NCBI GenBank assembly: GCA_002083655.1
Contig: MSXR01000019.1
Span: 1-27,038 of the forward strand
Length of the DNA stretch: 27,038 bases
Origin: Proteobacteria bacterium ST_bin14
Lineage (GTDB): Bacteria; Pseudomonadota; Alphaproteobacteria; Sphingomonadales; Sphingomonadaceae
Reading direction: 5' to 3'
Under the pieces are notes generated by a model that saw only the letters and a list, made by a program, of their open reading frames with translations, was not told the origin of the DNA and did no database searches. This document shows positions 8,427 through 14,945 of this stretch, piece after piece (positions within the stretch are counted from its first letter, which is position 1; each line of letters begins with the position of its first letter). The translations under genes and the position numbers were made by a program.

Positions 8427-8965
8427 GCCATTTGCAGATTTTCGATGAACACGGTCCCGAAGCCGCGTTGCTGGAAACGCAGGACGCAGGCGTCATTGCC
8501 GCGCAATTGGCGACGATCGGCGTGAAGTTCGAACGCTGGCCCACCCGTCCGGTTGCCCGTGCCGATGATGTGCTGGCGGTCTATGCGCCCGAAATTGCGA
8601 CGTTGACGGCGCAGGGCGGCTATCAATCAATCGACGTGATGGGCGTAACGCCAGATCACCCCGACCGCGCGACGATCCGCACCAAATTCCTATCTGAACA
8701 TACCCATGCCGAGGACGAAATCCGCTTTTTCGTTGAGGGCGAGGGGCTGTTCACGCTCCACGAACAGGGCCGTGTGTTCAACATGCTGTGCACGCAAGGC
8801 GATCTGATTTCGGTGCCTGCGGGCATGCGCCACTGGTTCGACATGGGCGAAAAGCCGCACTTCACCGTCATCCGCCTGTTCGTGAACCCCGATGGCTGGG
8901 TCGCGCAATTTACCGGCGACGACATCGCCGCACGTTTCCCCCGGCTTGAGCCTGCGCACGCGTGA
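8423..8965 (+). CDS. mtnD: Acireductone dioxygenase
   Basis: This cupin enzyme oxidises acireductone (1,2-dihydroxy-3-keto-5-methylthiopentene). The Fe form yields the methionine precursor 2-keto-4-methylthiobutyrate plus formate; the Ni form gives an off-pathway product with CO. The 180-residue protein carries the expected metal ligands H93, H95, E99 (EHTHAEDE) and H137 (MRHWFD), at spacing very close to the Klebsiella enzyme (96, 98, 102, 140). ATG 8423 overlaps the mtnB stop by 4 bases and has GGGAGAG upstream. Its own stop overlaps the GTG start of mtnC, so the three genes form a tight operon. Metal preference cannot be read from the sequence. Confidence 0.95.
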   Translation: MSHLQIFDEHGPEAALLETQDAGVIAAQLATIGVKFERWPTRPVARADDVLAVYAPEIATLTAQGGYQSIDVMGVTPDHPDRATIRTKFLSEHTHAEDEIRFFVEGEGLFTLHEQGRVFNMLCTQGDLISVPAGMRHWFDMGEKPHFTVIRLFVNPDGWVAQFTGDDIAARFPRLEPAHA

Positions 8966-9612
8966 GTGAACCGACTGCCATCAAGGCGATCCTGACCGAT
9001 ATTGAGGGGACGACATCGTCGATCTCATTTGTGGCAGACGTGCTGTTCCCCTATGCCCGCGACCGGCTGGCCAGCTATTGCGCGGCGCATGTGGCGCAAA
9101 CCGCATCGATATTGGCCGAAGTGCAGGCAATCGAACCGGGCGATCCCATCGCCACGATGACGCGCTGGATTGACGAGGATCGCAAGATCACCCCGCTCAA
9201 AACACTGCAAGGCATGATCTGGGAAGGCGGCTTTCGCGACGGCGCGTTCAAAGGGCATATCTATCCCGATGCGGTCGCGGCCATGCGGCGCTGGCACGCG
9301 GATGGGGTGAAACTATATGTGTTTTCCAGCGGTTCGGTTGCAGCGCAGAAACTGATCTTCGGGTTCAGCGAGGCGGGGGATCTCAGCCCGCTGCTATCCG
9401 GCTATTTCGACACAACCACCGGGCCAAAGCGGGAGGCCATCGCCTATACGCGCATCGCCAACGCCATCGGGCTGCCGGTGGACGACATCCTGTTCCTGTC
9501 TGATGTCGACGCAGAGACTGAGGCGGCGCGCGCCGCAGGTATGGGCGCGCTGCTGATTGACCGCGAAGGCGGCGAGGCGGATATTCACAGCTTTGATGAT
9601 ATCGCGTTGTAA
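8962..9612 (+). CDS. mtnC: Enolase-phosphatase E1 (acireductone synthase)
   Basis: MtnC is a bifunctional HAD-superfamily enzyme. It enolises and then dephosphorylates the diketo phosphate made by MtnB, giving acireductone for MtnD. The 216-residue protein has the E1 form of HAD motif I, LTDIEGTTSSISFV (D13 and E15), motif II YVFSSGS, the lysine in GPKREAIAY and the acidic motif LFLSDVDAETEAA. The start is GTG 8962, overlapping the mtnD stop by 4 bases, a pattern of translational coupling. It is the last gene of the overlapping trio; a 103-base gap with a palindrome then separates it from mtnA. Confidence 0.95.
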   Translation: MSEPTAIKAILTDIEGTTSSISFVADVLFPYARDRLASYCAAHVAQTASILAEVQAIEPGDPIATMTRWIDEDRKITPLKTLQGMIWEGGFRDGAFKGHIYPDAVAAMRRWHADGVKLYVFSSGSVAAQKLIFGFSEAGDLSPLLSGYFDTTTGPKREAIAYTRIANAIGLPVDDILFLSDVDAETEAARAAGMGALLIDREGGEADIHSFDDIAL

Positions 9613-9642
9613 CGACCTATTCTCGCCTGATACCGAAAACTT

Positions 9643-9677
9643 ATCCGTCACCCCAGGTTTGAGCCGGGGTGACGGAT
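9643..9677. repeat. Perfect 12-bp inverted repeat between mtnC and mtnA
   Basis: The arms ATCCGTCACCCC (9643-9654) and GGGGTGACGGAT (9666-9677) are perfectly complementary around an 11-base loop. There is no U-tract on either side, so it is not a classical intrinsic terminator. The GTCACCCC...GGGGTGAC core resembles short dispersed palindromes seen in sphingomonad intergenic regions; that comparison is from general knowledge. It could stabilise the 3' end of the mtnBDC transcript. Confidence 0.85.
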
Positions 9678-9715
9678 GGTAATTGGCGGGCCAATTTGCC
9701 CAACAGGAACGTAAG

Positions 9716-10747
9716 ATGAAACTCAATGGCACCCACACCAGGTCGATCATGCGCACCGATGATGGCGCGGGCGCGTGCATCCTTGATCAGCGCGATCTGC
9801 CGTGGAAGGTGACTTGGGTAGAGCTGCGCGACGCCGCCACCGCCGAACGCGCCATCCGAGAGATGTGGACGCGCGGCGCGCCGCTGATTGGGGCGACGGC
9901 GGCCTATGGACTGGCGCTGGCACTCGCCGCTGATCCGTCCGATGACGGACTGGGCAACGCGCATCAGTTTCTGCTGGAGGCTCGCCCCACCGCCGTCAAC
10001 TTGCGCTGGGCGCTAGACGATGTGGCCGATCATGTTCGCCCGTTACCCCCCGAAGATCGCGCCGCCGCCGCCTTTACCCGCGCTGACCAGATCGCTGATG
10101 ATGACGCGGCGATGAGCGAGGCGATTGGCGCGCATGGCTTGAAAATTCTGCGTGAACTACACGCGAAAGCCCCGGATCGTCCGCTCAACATTCTGACGCA
10201 TTGCAACGCGGGTTGGCTGGCCACGGTTGATTACGGCACCGCCACCGCGCCCATCTATATGGCGCATGATGCCGGCATTCCGGTGCATGTGTGGGTCGAC
10301 GAAACTCGCCCGCGGAACCAGGGCGCGCTGCTTACCGCGTTCGAACTTGCCAGCCACGGCGTGCCGCATACCGTGATCGTCGACAATGCCGGTGGCCATC
10401 TGATGATGAACGGCCAGGTCGACATGGTGATCGTCGGGACAGACCGGGTCGCGGCGAACGGTGATGTCTGCAACAAGATCGGCACCTATCTAAAGGCGCT
10501 GGCGGCTAAGGATAACAACATCCCCTTCTACGTCGCGCTGCCCAGCACCACCTTTGACGCGACGACGCCAACCGGCGCTGACGTGCCAATCGAAGAGCGT
10601 TCGGGTGACGAGGTGACGCATGTGCAAGGCGAAACTGGCGCCATGCGGGTGACCGCGTCCAGCGCCGCCAACCCGGCGTTTGACGTAACGCCTGCGCGGC
10701 TGGTGACCGGTTACATCACCGAAAAGGGCGTCAGCGCGACGATTTGA
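9716..10747 (+). CDS. mtnA: S-methyl-5-thioribose-1-phosphate isomerase
   Basis: MtnA converts 5-methylthioribose 1-phosphate (from MtnP) into 5-methylthioribulose 1-phosphate, the substrate of MtnB. The 343-residue protein belongs to the eIF2B-like family. It has the RGAPLIGATAAYG block at 53-64, the catalytic cysteine C163 in THCNAGWLAT, the catalytic aspartate D243 in IVGTDRVAANGD, and the NKIGTY and VDETRPRNQG signatures. ATG 9716 was chosen because AGGAA lies 6 bases upstream and the MKLNGTHTRSI start fits the family; an in-frame upstream start would add 11 unconserved residues. It follows mtnC on the same strand after the palindrome and is probably part of the same transcription unit. 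Confidence 0.95.
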   Translation: MKLNGTHTRSIMRTDDGAGACILDQRDLPWKVTWVELRDAATAERAIREMWTRGAPLIGATAAYGLALALAADPSDDGLGNAHQFLLEARPTAVNLRWALDDVADHVRPLPPEDRAAAAFTRADQIADDDAAMSEAIGAHGLKILRELHAKAPDRPLNILTHCNAGWLATVDYGTATAPIYMAHDAGIPVHVWVDETRPRNQGALLTAFELASHGVPHTVIVDNAGGHLMMNGQVDMVIVGTDRVAANGDVCNKIGTYLKALAAKDNNIPFYVALPSTTFDATTPTGADVPIEERSGDEVTHVQGETGAMRVTASSAANPAFDVTPARLVTGYITEKGVSATI

Positions 10748-10800
10748 TGCAGGCGCATGAAGGGCGCGGGGAGGTTAGCCCAAGTGCCGCGCGCGCCAAA

Positions 10801-11118
10801 TCAATCCTCTGCTGCCACCGTTACGCGCAGCCCGTCCAGCGCATCGGTGAACGGCACCTGGCACGACAGCCGCGAATAGGCGTCGCGATCAGACGTGCTG
10901 TCGAGCAGATCGTCTTCGTCCGGCCCCATCTTCGGCAGTTTGGCCGCAAATTCCGGGTCGACATGAACATGGCAAGTCGCGCAGCTCGCGCAGCCGCCAC
11001 ATAATGCCAGGATTTCATCAATGCCCGCGTCGCGGATCACTTCCATCACCGACAGGCCAGCCTCGCCCTTGATCGTCCGTTCTTCCCCATTGCGCATGAC
11101 GACGGTAAGCTGCGGCAT
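10801..11118 (-). CDS. 2Fe-2S ferredoxin (adrenodoxin/Isc type)
   Basis: This 105-residue electron-transfer protein carries the vertebrate/bacterial-type 2Fe-2S motif C-x5-C-x2-C...C, with ligands C40, C46, C49 and C86 in LCGGCASCATCHVHV and RLSCQV. An additional cysteine, C43, lies within the loop. The strongly acidic helix (MGPDEDDLLDSTSDRDAYSRLSCQ) typical of adrenodoxin-like partners of cytochrome P450 or Fe-S assembly systems is present. ATG 11118 has GGAGG 6 bases upstream on the minus strand. It is convergent with mtnA and divergent from the DNA glycosylase. There is no iscSUA or P450 gene nearby, so its partner cannot be inferred. Confidence 0.9.
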   Translation of the reverse strand: MPQLTVVMRNGEERTIKGEAGLSVMEVIRDAGIDEILALCGGCASCATCHVHVDPEFAAKLPKMGPDEDDLLDSTSDRDAYSRLSCQVPFTDALDGLRVTVAAED

Positions 11119-11187
11119 TCGATCCTCCAAACGGCGTGTGACGCGCCGCCTTGCCGCCTTGCCGCGCCGATTTCAAGGAAACATTCG

Positions 11188-11811
11188 ATGGGATTAACTG
11201 CCGCGCAATTGGCCGAAGCGCTGGATGCCATTGCCGCGATCGAACCGGCGATGGCGCGGGCGGTGGAACGGGCGGGCTATCCTGAACCGCGCATCCGCGA
11301 TCGCGGCTATGCCACGCTGCTGCGCACGATCGTGGGCCAGCAGGTGAGCGTGGCGGCGGCGGCATCGGTATGGCGCAAGCTGGAAGCCGGATTAGGCGAC
11401 CTTGATGCCCCCGACACATTGGCCCAAGCCAGCGACGACGCATTGCGCGCCGCCGGACTGTCCCGACAAAAAGCCAGCTATGCCAAAAGCCTGGCAGAGG
11501 AGGTGACGAGCGGCAGGCTCGATCTGCATCACCTGCCCGCCGACGATGAAGCGGCCATCGCCGCGCTGACCAGCGTGAAGGGCATTGGCCGCTGGTCAGC
11601 CGAGATATATTTGTTGTTCGCCGAAGGGCGCACCGACATCTGGCCCGCAGGCGACTTGGCCGTGCAGATCGAAATCGGGCGGATCATGGGGCTGGACGCG
11701 CGCCCCACCGAAAAAGCCATCCGCCTGATCGCCGACCCCTGGCGCCCGCACCGGGGTGCCGCCGCGATCATGGCATGGCACCACTATAAGGTTGATATGG
11801 CGGTGATTTAA
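11188..11811 (+). CDS. DNA-3-methyladenine glycosylase (AlkA/MAG-like, HhH-GPD)
   Basis: This base-excision repair glycosylase removes alkylated purines such as 3-methyladenine. The 207-residue protein consists of the HhH-GPD domain alone: LLRTIVGQQVSVAAAASVW near residue 45, the helix-hairpin-helix LTSVKGIGRWSAEIYLL (127-143) and the catalytic aspartate D156 in WPAGDLAVQ. It lacks the N-terminal AlkA_N domain of the E. coli enzyme, so it resembles the shorter MAG-type proteins. ATG 11188 has AAGGAAA upstream. It is divergent from the ferredoxin. No Ada box is recognisable in the 69-base gap, so alkylation control is not shown. Confidence 0.9.
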   Translation: MGLTAAQLAEALDAIAAIEPAMARAVERAGYPEPRIRDRGYATLLRTIVGQQVSVAAAASVWRKLEAGLGDLDAPDTLAQASDDALRAAGLSRQKASYAKSLAEEVTSGRLDLHHLPADDEAAIAALTSVKGIGRWSAEIYLLFAEGRTDIWPAGDLAVQIEIGRIMGLDARPTEKAIRLIADPWRPHRGAAAIMAWHHYKVDMAVI

Positions 11812-11818
11812 TGGCGGC

Positions 11819-12232
11819 CTAGCCTCCGCGCGCGGGCGTCCACAGCTGCGTCTGGCAGAAAAAGGCGATGCACCCCTTTACCTGCAACCTGCCATCGGGC
11901 TTCCGGGTGATGTAGGATTTATACTCGCGCCCCGCTTCCGGGCTGTAGATTTTGCCCTGCCAGTCCTTGCCGCTGTCGGTAAAATTGGCGAGGATCTGCA
12001 TGCCCTCGATCGGGCGGCTGTGCTTGGCGGGATCGGGGTTGCGGAAATCGGTGGTGGGGCCGTTGGGATTGGGTTTCAGGACCTTAGTCACCCGCCCGCA
12101 CACGCCCTTGCCACATTCTGCAATCGTCACGATCGCCTTGCCATCGACGGTCAGCCATTGCCCCGTGATCGGCGTGGCGGCATGAGCAGCAAAGGGTAAC
12201 GCCAAAGCGGCAAAAACGATCACGAATCGCAT
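11819..12232 (-). CDS. DUF2147 family secreted protein (second copy)
   Basis: This 137-residue protein has a clear signal peptide (MRFVIVFAALALPFAAHA/A). The DUF2147 core follows: GQWLTVDGKAIVTIAECGKGVCGRVTKVL with the CG...CG pair, then GKIYSPEAGREYKSYI and the C-terminal KGCIAFFCQTQLW strand, typical of longer family members. Function is unknown; members are thought to be periplasmic. ATG 12232 gives a clean signal peptide, with AAAGGA about 11 bases upstream; ATG 12244 is an in-frame alternative. Its 3' end nearly abuts the glycosylase gene (convergent), and it is divergent from mtnP. It is only distantly similar to the copy at 3803-4192, so this is not a recent duplication. Confidence 0.85.
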   Translation of the reverse strand: MRFVIVFAALALPFAAHAATPITGQWLTVDGKAIVTIAECGKGVCGRVTKVLKPNPNGPTTDFRNPDPAKHSRPIEGMQILANFTDSGKDWQGKIYSPEAGREYKSYITRKPDGRLQVKGCIAFFCQTQLWTPARGG

Positions 12233-12308
12233 AAAACGGGGCATCCTTTGACAGTTTCGGGCGCGTTTTTGCCCGAGATGTTCGAACTTATCCCATGAAA
12301 GGCACAAA

Positions 12309-13181
12309 ATGAACGCAACGTGGACGATTGGAATCATCGGTGGTTCGGGGCTCTATGCAATTGATGGGCTGGCCAATGCCGAATGGCGCGATGTGGCCTC
12401 GCCCTGGGGTGATCCGTCCGATCAATTGCTGTTCGGCCAATTGGGCGATGTGAACCTGGTGTTCCTGCCGCGCCATGGCCGGGGCCACCGGATCAGCCCC
12501 AGCGAGCTGAACGCCCGCGCGAACATCGATGCGCTGAAGCGCAGCGGCTGTACCGACATCATCGCCATATCCTCCATCGGCAGCCTGCGCGAGGAACTGG
12601 AGCCGGGGCGGTTCGTGGTGGTCGACCAGTTTATTGATCGCACGGTTGCGCGCGCATCAAGCTTTTTCACGACAGGGCTGGTCGGCCATGTATCCATGGC
12701 CGAACCTGTCTGCCCGCGCCTGTCCATACTGGCAGCGCAAGCCGTAGCCACCGCAGGCGGCAAGGTGACGCATGGGGCGACTTACCTCGCGATGGAGGGG
12801 CCGCAGTTTTCGAGCCGCGCCGAAAGCCTGATGTACCGCCAATGGGGTGCCGATGTGATTGGCATGACCGCCATGCCCGAAGCCAAGCTCGCGCGGGAGG
12901 CAGAGCTGCCCTATGCGCTGATCGGCATGGTGACCGATTATGATTGCTGGCGCGAGAGCGAGGCCGCGGTCGATGTGGCCGAGGTGATCGAGCAGATGCA
13001 CAAAAACGGCGATACTGCCCGCAAGACAGTGGCGGCGTTAATCGCGTCCTTACCCGCCGAGCGCACGCCATCGCCCATCGATACCGTGCTCGATTTTGCG
13101 CTGATGACCGATCCGGCAAAGCGTGATCCCGCCTTGCTGGCCAAGCTGGACGCGGTGCTGGCGCGGGTGAATGGCGGTTAG
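12309..13181 (+). CDS. mtnP: S-methyl-5'-thioadenosine phosphorylase
   Basis: MtnP phosphorolyses 5'-methylthioadenosine, the by-product of polyamine synthesis and similar reactions, to adenine and 5-methylthioribose 1-phosphate, which is MtnA's substrate. The 290-residue protein belongs to the PNP/MTAP family. It has the GGSGLY loop (11-16), the phosphate-binding LPRHGRGHRISPSELN (54-68), AMEGPQFSSRAES and MVTDYDCW. The TDYDCW motif favours MTA over inosine or guanosine phosphorylase activity. ATG 12309 has AAAGGC upstream. It is separated from mtnA by three unrelated genes, two of them on the opposite strand, so it needs its own promoter in the 76-base divergent gap. Confidence 0.95.
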   Translation: MNATWTIGIIGGSGLYAIDGLANAEWRDVASPWGDPSDQLLFGQLGDVNLVFLPRHGRGHRISPSELNARANIDALKRSGCTDIIAISSIGSLREELEPGRFVVVDQFIDRTVARASSFFTTGLVGHVSMAEPVCPRLSILAAQAVATAGGKVTHGATYLAMEGPQFSSRAESLMYRQWGADVIGMTAMPEAKLAREAELPYALIGMVTDYDCWRESEAAVDVAEVIEQMHKNGDTARKTVAALIASLPAERTPSPIDTVLDFALMTDPAKRDPALLAKLDAVLARVNGG

Positions 13182-13250
13182 CGGGTAAGATTGCGGGCCG
13201 TTACGCCAGGCGGGTTCGAGACTTATTCCGCCCAGCCAAGCCCAACCCCG

Positions 13251-13272
13251 GCGCTTCCCCGGCGCTTCCCCG
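13251..13272. repeat. Tandem duplication of an 11-bp unit
   Basis: GCGCTTCCCCG occurs at 13251-13261 and again, identically, at 13262-13272. It sits at the outer edge of the left arm of the long inverted repeat, as if the arm end had been duplicated by slippage. Confidence 0.9.
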
Positions 13273-13387
13273 GCGAAGGCCGGGGCCCAGCCGCGAAGGT
13301 ACTGGTTGGCAAGGGTGCTGGTTGGCAAGGGGCCCGCGCCGTTTCTTTAGCCGCTGCCACTGGGCCCCGGCCTTCGCCGGGGAAGCG
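13263..13387. repeat. Long perfect inverted repeat (28-bp arms), REPIN-like
   Basis: The arm 13263-13290 is perfectly complementary to 13360-13387, with a 69-base spacer. Each arm is itself a hairpin: CCCCGGC and GCCGGGG around a GAAG tetraloop-like centre on the left, and its complement on the right. Two palindromic REP-type units in opposite orientation with a short spacer is the architecture called REPIN. The CCGGCCTTCGCCGGGG core is of a kind frequent in sphingomonad intergenic DNA (general knowledge). No REP-associated transposase is in the window. Confidence 0.85.
13302..13333. repeat. Tandem 16-bp repeat in the inverted-repeat spacer
   Basis: CTGGTTGGCAAGGGTG (13302-13317) is followed directly by CTGGTTGGCAAGGGGC (13318-13333). 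The first 14 bases are identical. Confidence 0.85.
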
Positions 13388-13484
13388 AGAGGGCGGGTGA
13401 CGACGCAAGTAAAGCGACTATCCCAGGATAACGGACCCATAATCGTAATTGGACGCGCGCCCGATACCGGGCCAAAGAGCTGCA

Positions 13485-14858
13485 ATGGCCCCACCCCCAC
13501 CCTTTGACGGCGATTTTCCCTTTGACGGTGATTTTAGCGCCATGCCAAGCGGCACGGACGAGGGAATCGCGCGCCGGGTGACGCTGAGCGAAAGCTATCG
13601 CAGCGTACCGGTTCCGCGCCAGGCGCCGTTCTGGCGGCGGATGCTGGCATTTAGCGGGCCGGGATATCTGGTTGCCGTCGGCTATATGGACCCCGGCAAT
13701 TGGGCGACCGATATCGCGGGCGGCTCCGCATTTGGCTATACGTTGTTGTCCGTCATCCTGATATCGAACCTGATGGCGATGCTGCTACAGGCGCTTGCCG
13801 CGCGGCTGGGCATTGTGGCGGGGCTTGATCTCGCCCAGGCGTGCCGTGTGCGTTATTCGCGCCCTGTCGGGCTGATATTGTGGGTGTTGTGCGAAATCGC
13901 GATCATCGCCTGTGATCTGGCGGAGGTGCTGGGCACCGCCATCGCGCTGAACCTGTTGTTCGGATTGCCGCTAATCGCTGGCGTGGTCATCACCGCGTTT
14001 GATGTCTTGTTGATCCTCGCGCTCCAGCGCTTCGGCTTTCGCCTGCTTGAAGCGTTCATCGTCACCCTGCTGATCGTGATCGCGGGGTGCTTTGCGTATG
14101 AGCTGTGGATTGCCCAGCCAGACCTGGCCGCCATCGCCGGGGGGCTGGTGCCGACCACCCAAATCATCACCAATCCAGCGATGCTGTATATCGCCATCGG
14201 CATATTGGGCGCGACGGTGATGCCGCATAATCTTTACCTGCATTCCTCCATCGTCCAGACCCGTGCGTTCGATACCGATGATGCAGGCAAGCGCCACGCG
14301 ATCCGCCTGGCGACGATTGACAGCAGCGTGGCGCTGGGCCTCGCGCTGTTCATCAACGCCGCGATCCTGATTCTGGCGGCGTCGGCATTTCATGTCACGG
14401 GGCGCACCGATGTGGCGGAGATTGGCCGCGCTTATGAATTGCTGAGCCCGACGCTGGGCGCTGGTGCCGCCAGCGTGGTGTTTGCAGTGGCGCTGCTGGC
14501 GGCGGGGCAAAATTCCACCGTTACGGGAACGCTGGCGGGGCAGATTGTGGCGGAGGGGTTTCTCGACCTGAAAATCCCGCTCTGGCTGCGGCGGATGGCG
14601 ACGCGGATGCTGGCGATTGTGCCCGCGGTGATTGTCGTCGCGCTGATGGGAGACCGGGGTGCCACCGATCTGCTGGTGCTGAGCCAGGTGATATTGAGCC
14701 TGCAACTGCCGTTTGCGGTGGTGCCGCTGGTGATGTTCACCAGCGACCGCGCGGTGATGGGGCGCTTTGCCAACGCGCCCTGGGTGAAATGGACGGCCTG
14801 GGGGGTGACGGCGGTGATTATCGGGCTGAACGCGACGTTGTTGGTGAGCCTGTTTTGA
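13485..14858 (+). CDS. mntH: Nramp family divalent metal (Mn2+/Fe2+) transporter
   Basis: This is a proton-coupled inner-membrane importer of Mn2+ or Fe2+. The 457-residue protein has about eleven hydrophobic helices and both metal-site signatures of Nramp proteins: DPGN in GYMDPGNWATD (69-72, helix 1) and MPH in ATVMPHNLYLHSS (246-248, helix 6). The GQNSTVTGTLAGQIVAEGF segment is also typical. The start is uncertain: ATG 13485 has a weak AAGAG upstream, ATG 13542 would remove an unusual N-terminal PFDGDF duplication, and TTG 13449 is also in frame. The N-terminal 45 residues are hydrophilic and cytoplasmic. No MntR or Fur/Mur gene is adjacent. Confidence 0.9.
   Translation: MAPPPPFDGDFPFDGDFSAMPSGTDEGIARRVTLSESYRSVPVPRQAPFWRRMLAFSGPGYLVAVGYMDPGNWATDIAGGSAFGYTLLSVILISNLMAMLLQALAARLGIVAGLDLAQACRVRYSRPVGLILWVLCEIAIIACDLAEVLGTAIALNLLFGLPLIAGVVITAFDVLLILALQRFGFRLLEAFIVTLLIVIAGCFAYELWIAQPDLAAIAGGLVPTTQIITNPAMLYIAIGILGATVMPHNLYLHSSIVQTRAFDTDDAGKRHAIRLATIDSSVALGLALFINAAILILAASAFHVTGRTDVAEIGRAYELLSPTLGAGAASVVFAVALLAAGQNSTVTGTLAGQIVAEGFLDLKIPLWLRRMATRMLAIVPAVIVVALMGDRGATDLLVLSQVILSLQLPFAVVPLVMFTSDRAVMGRFANAPWVKWTAWGVTAVIIGLNATLLVSLF
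13500..13535. repeat. Tandem 18-bp repeat at the 5' end of the Nramp gene
   Basis: CCCTTTGACGGCGATTTT (13500-13517) is followed by CCCTTTGACGGTGATTTT (13518-13535), differing at one base. In the Nramp frame it encodes the doubled peptide PFDGDF-PFDGDF. If translation actually begins at ATG 13542, the repeat lies in the 5' leader instead. Confidence 0.9.
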
Positions 14859-14899
14859 ACAAGGTGAAAACCGCGCCGTTGATTTATAGGGAGTTATAA

Positions 14900-14929
14900 G
14901 CAAGTATATCAACGTAACGCTATACTTGC
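14900..14929. promoter_or_regulatory. Candidate operator/promoter: 9-bp inverted repeat overlapping a TATACT box
   Basis: GCAAGTATA (14900-14908) and TATACTTGC (14921-14929) are perfect inverted repeats with a 12-base spacer, 17 bases before the ATPase start codon. The right arm contains TATACT, a good -10 hexamer. A dimeric regulator bound here would therefore block or control the promoter. No strong -35 hexamer is visible. The regulator is unknown; the ATPase itself has a C-terminal winged-helix-like region, so self-control is conceivable. Confidence 0.55.
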
Positions 14930-14945
14930 GCATAAAGAGGTAGAA

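Larger units (their letters stand above)
13182..13484. other. Repeat-rich gap between mtnP and the metal transporter
   Basis: No convincing gene is present in these roughly 300 bases. The stretch holds a tandem 11-bp duplication (13251-13272), a long inverted repeat (13263-13387) and a tandem 16-bp duplication inside the inverted-repeat spacer (13302-13333). Short open frames in all directions reflect the high GC content. The last 100 bases should carry the promoter of the Nramp gene, but I recognise no specific manganese- or iron-responsive operator. Confidence 0.7.
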
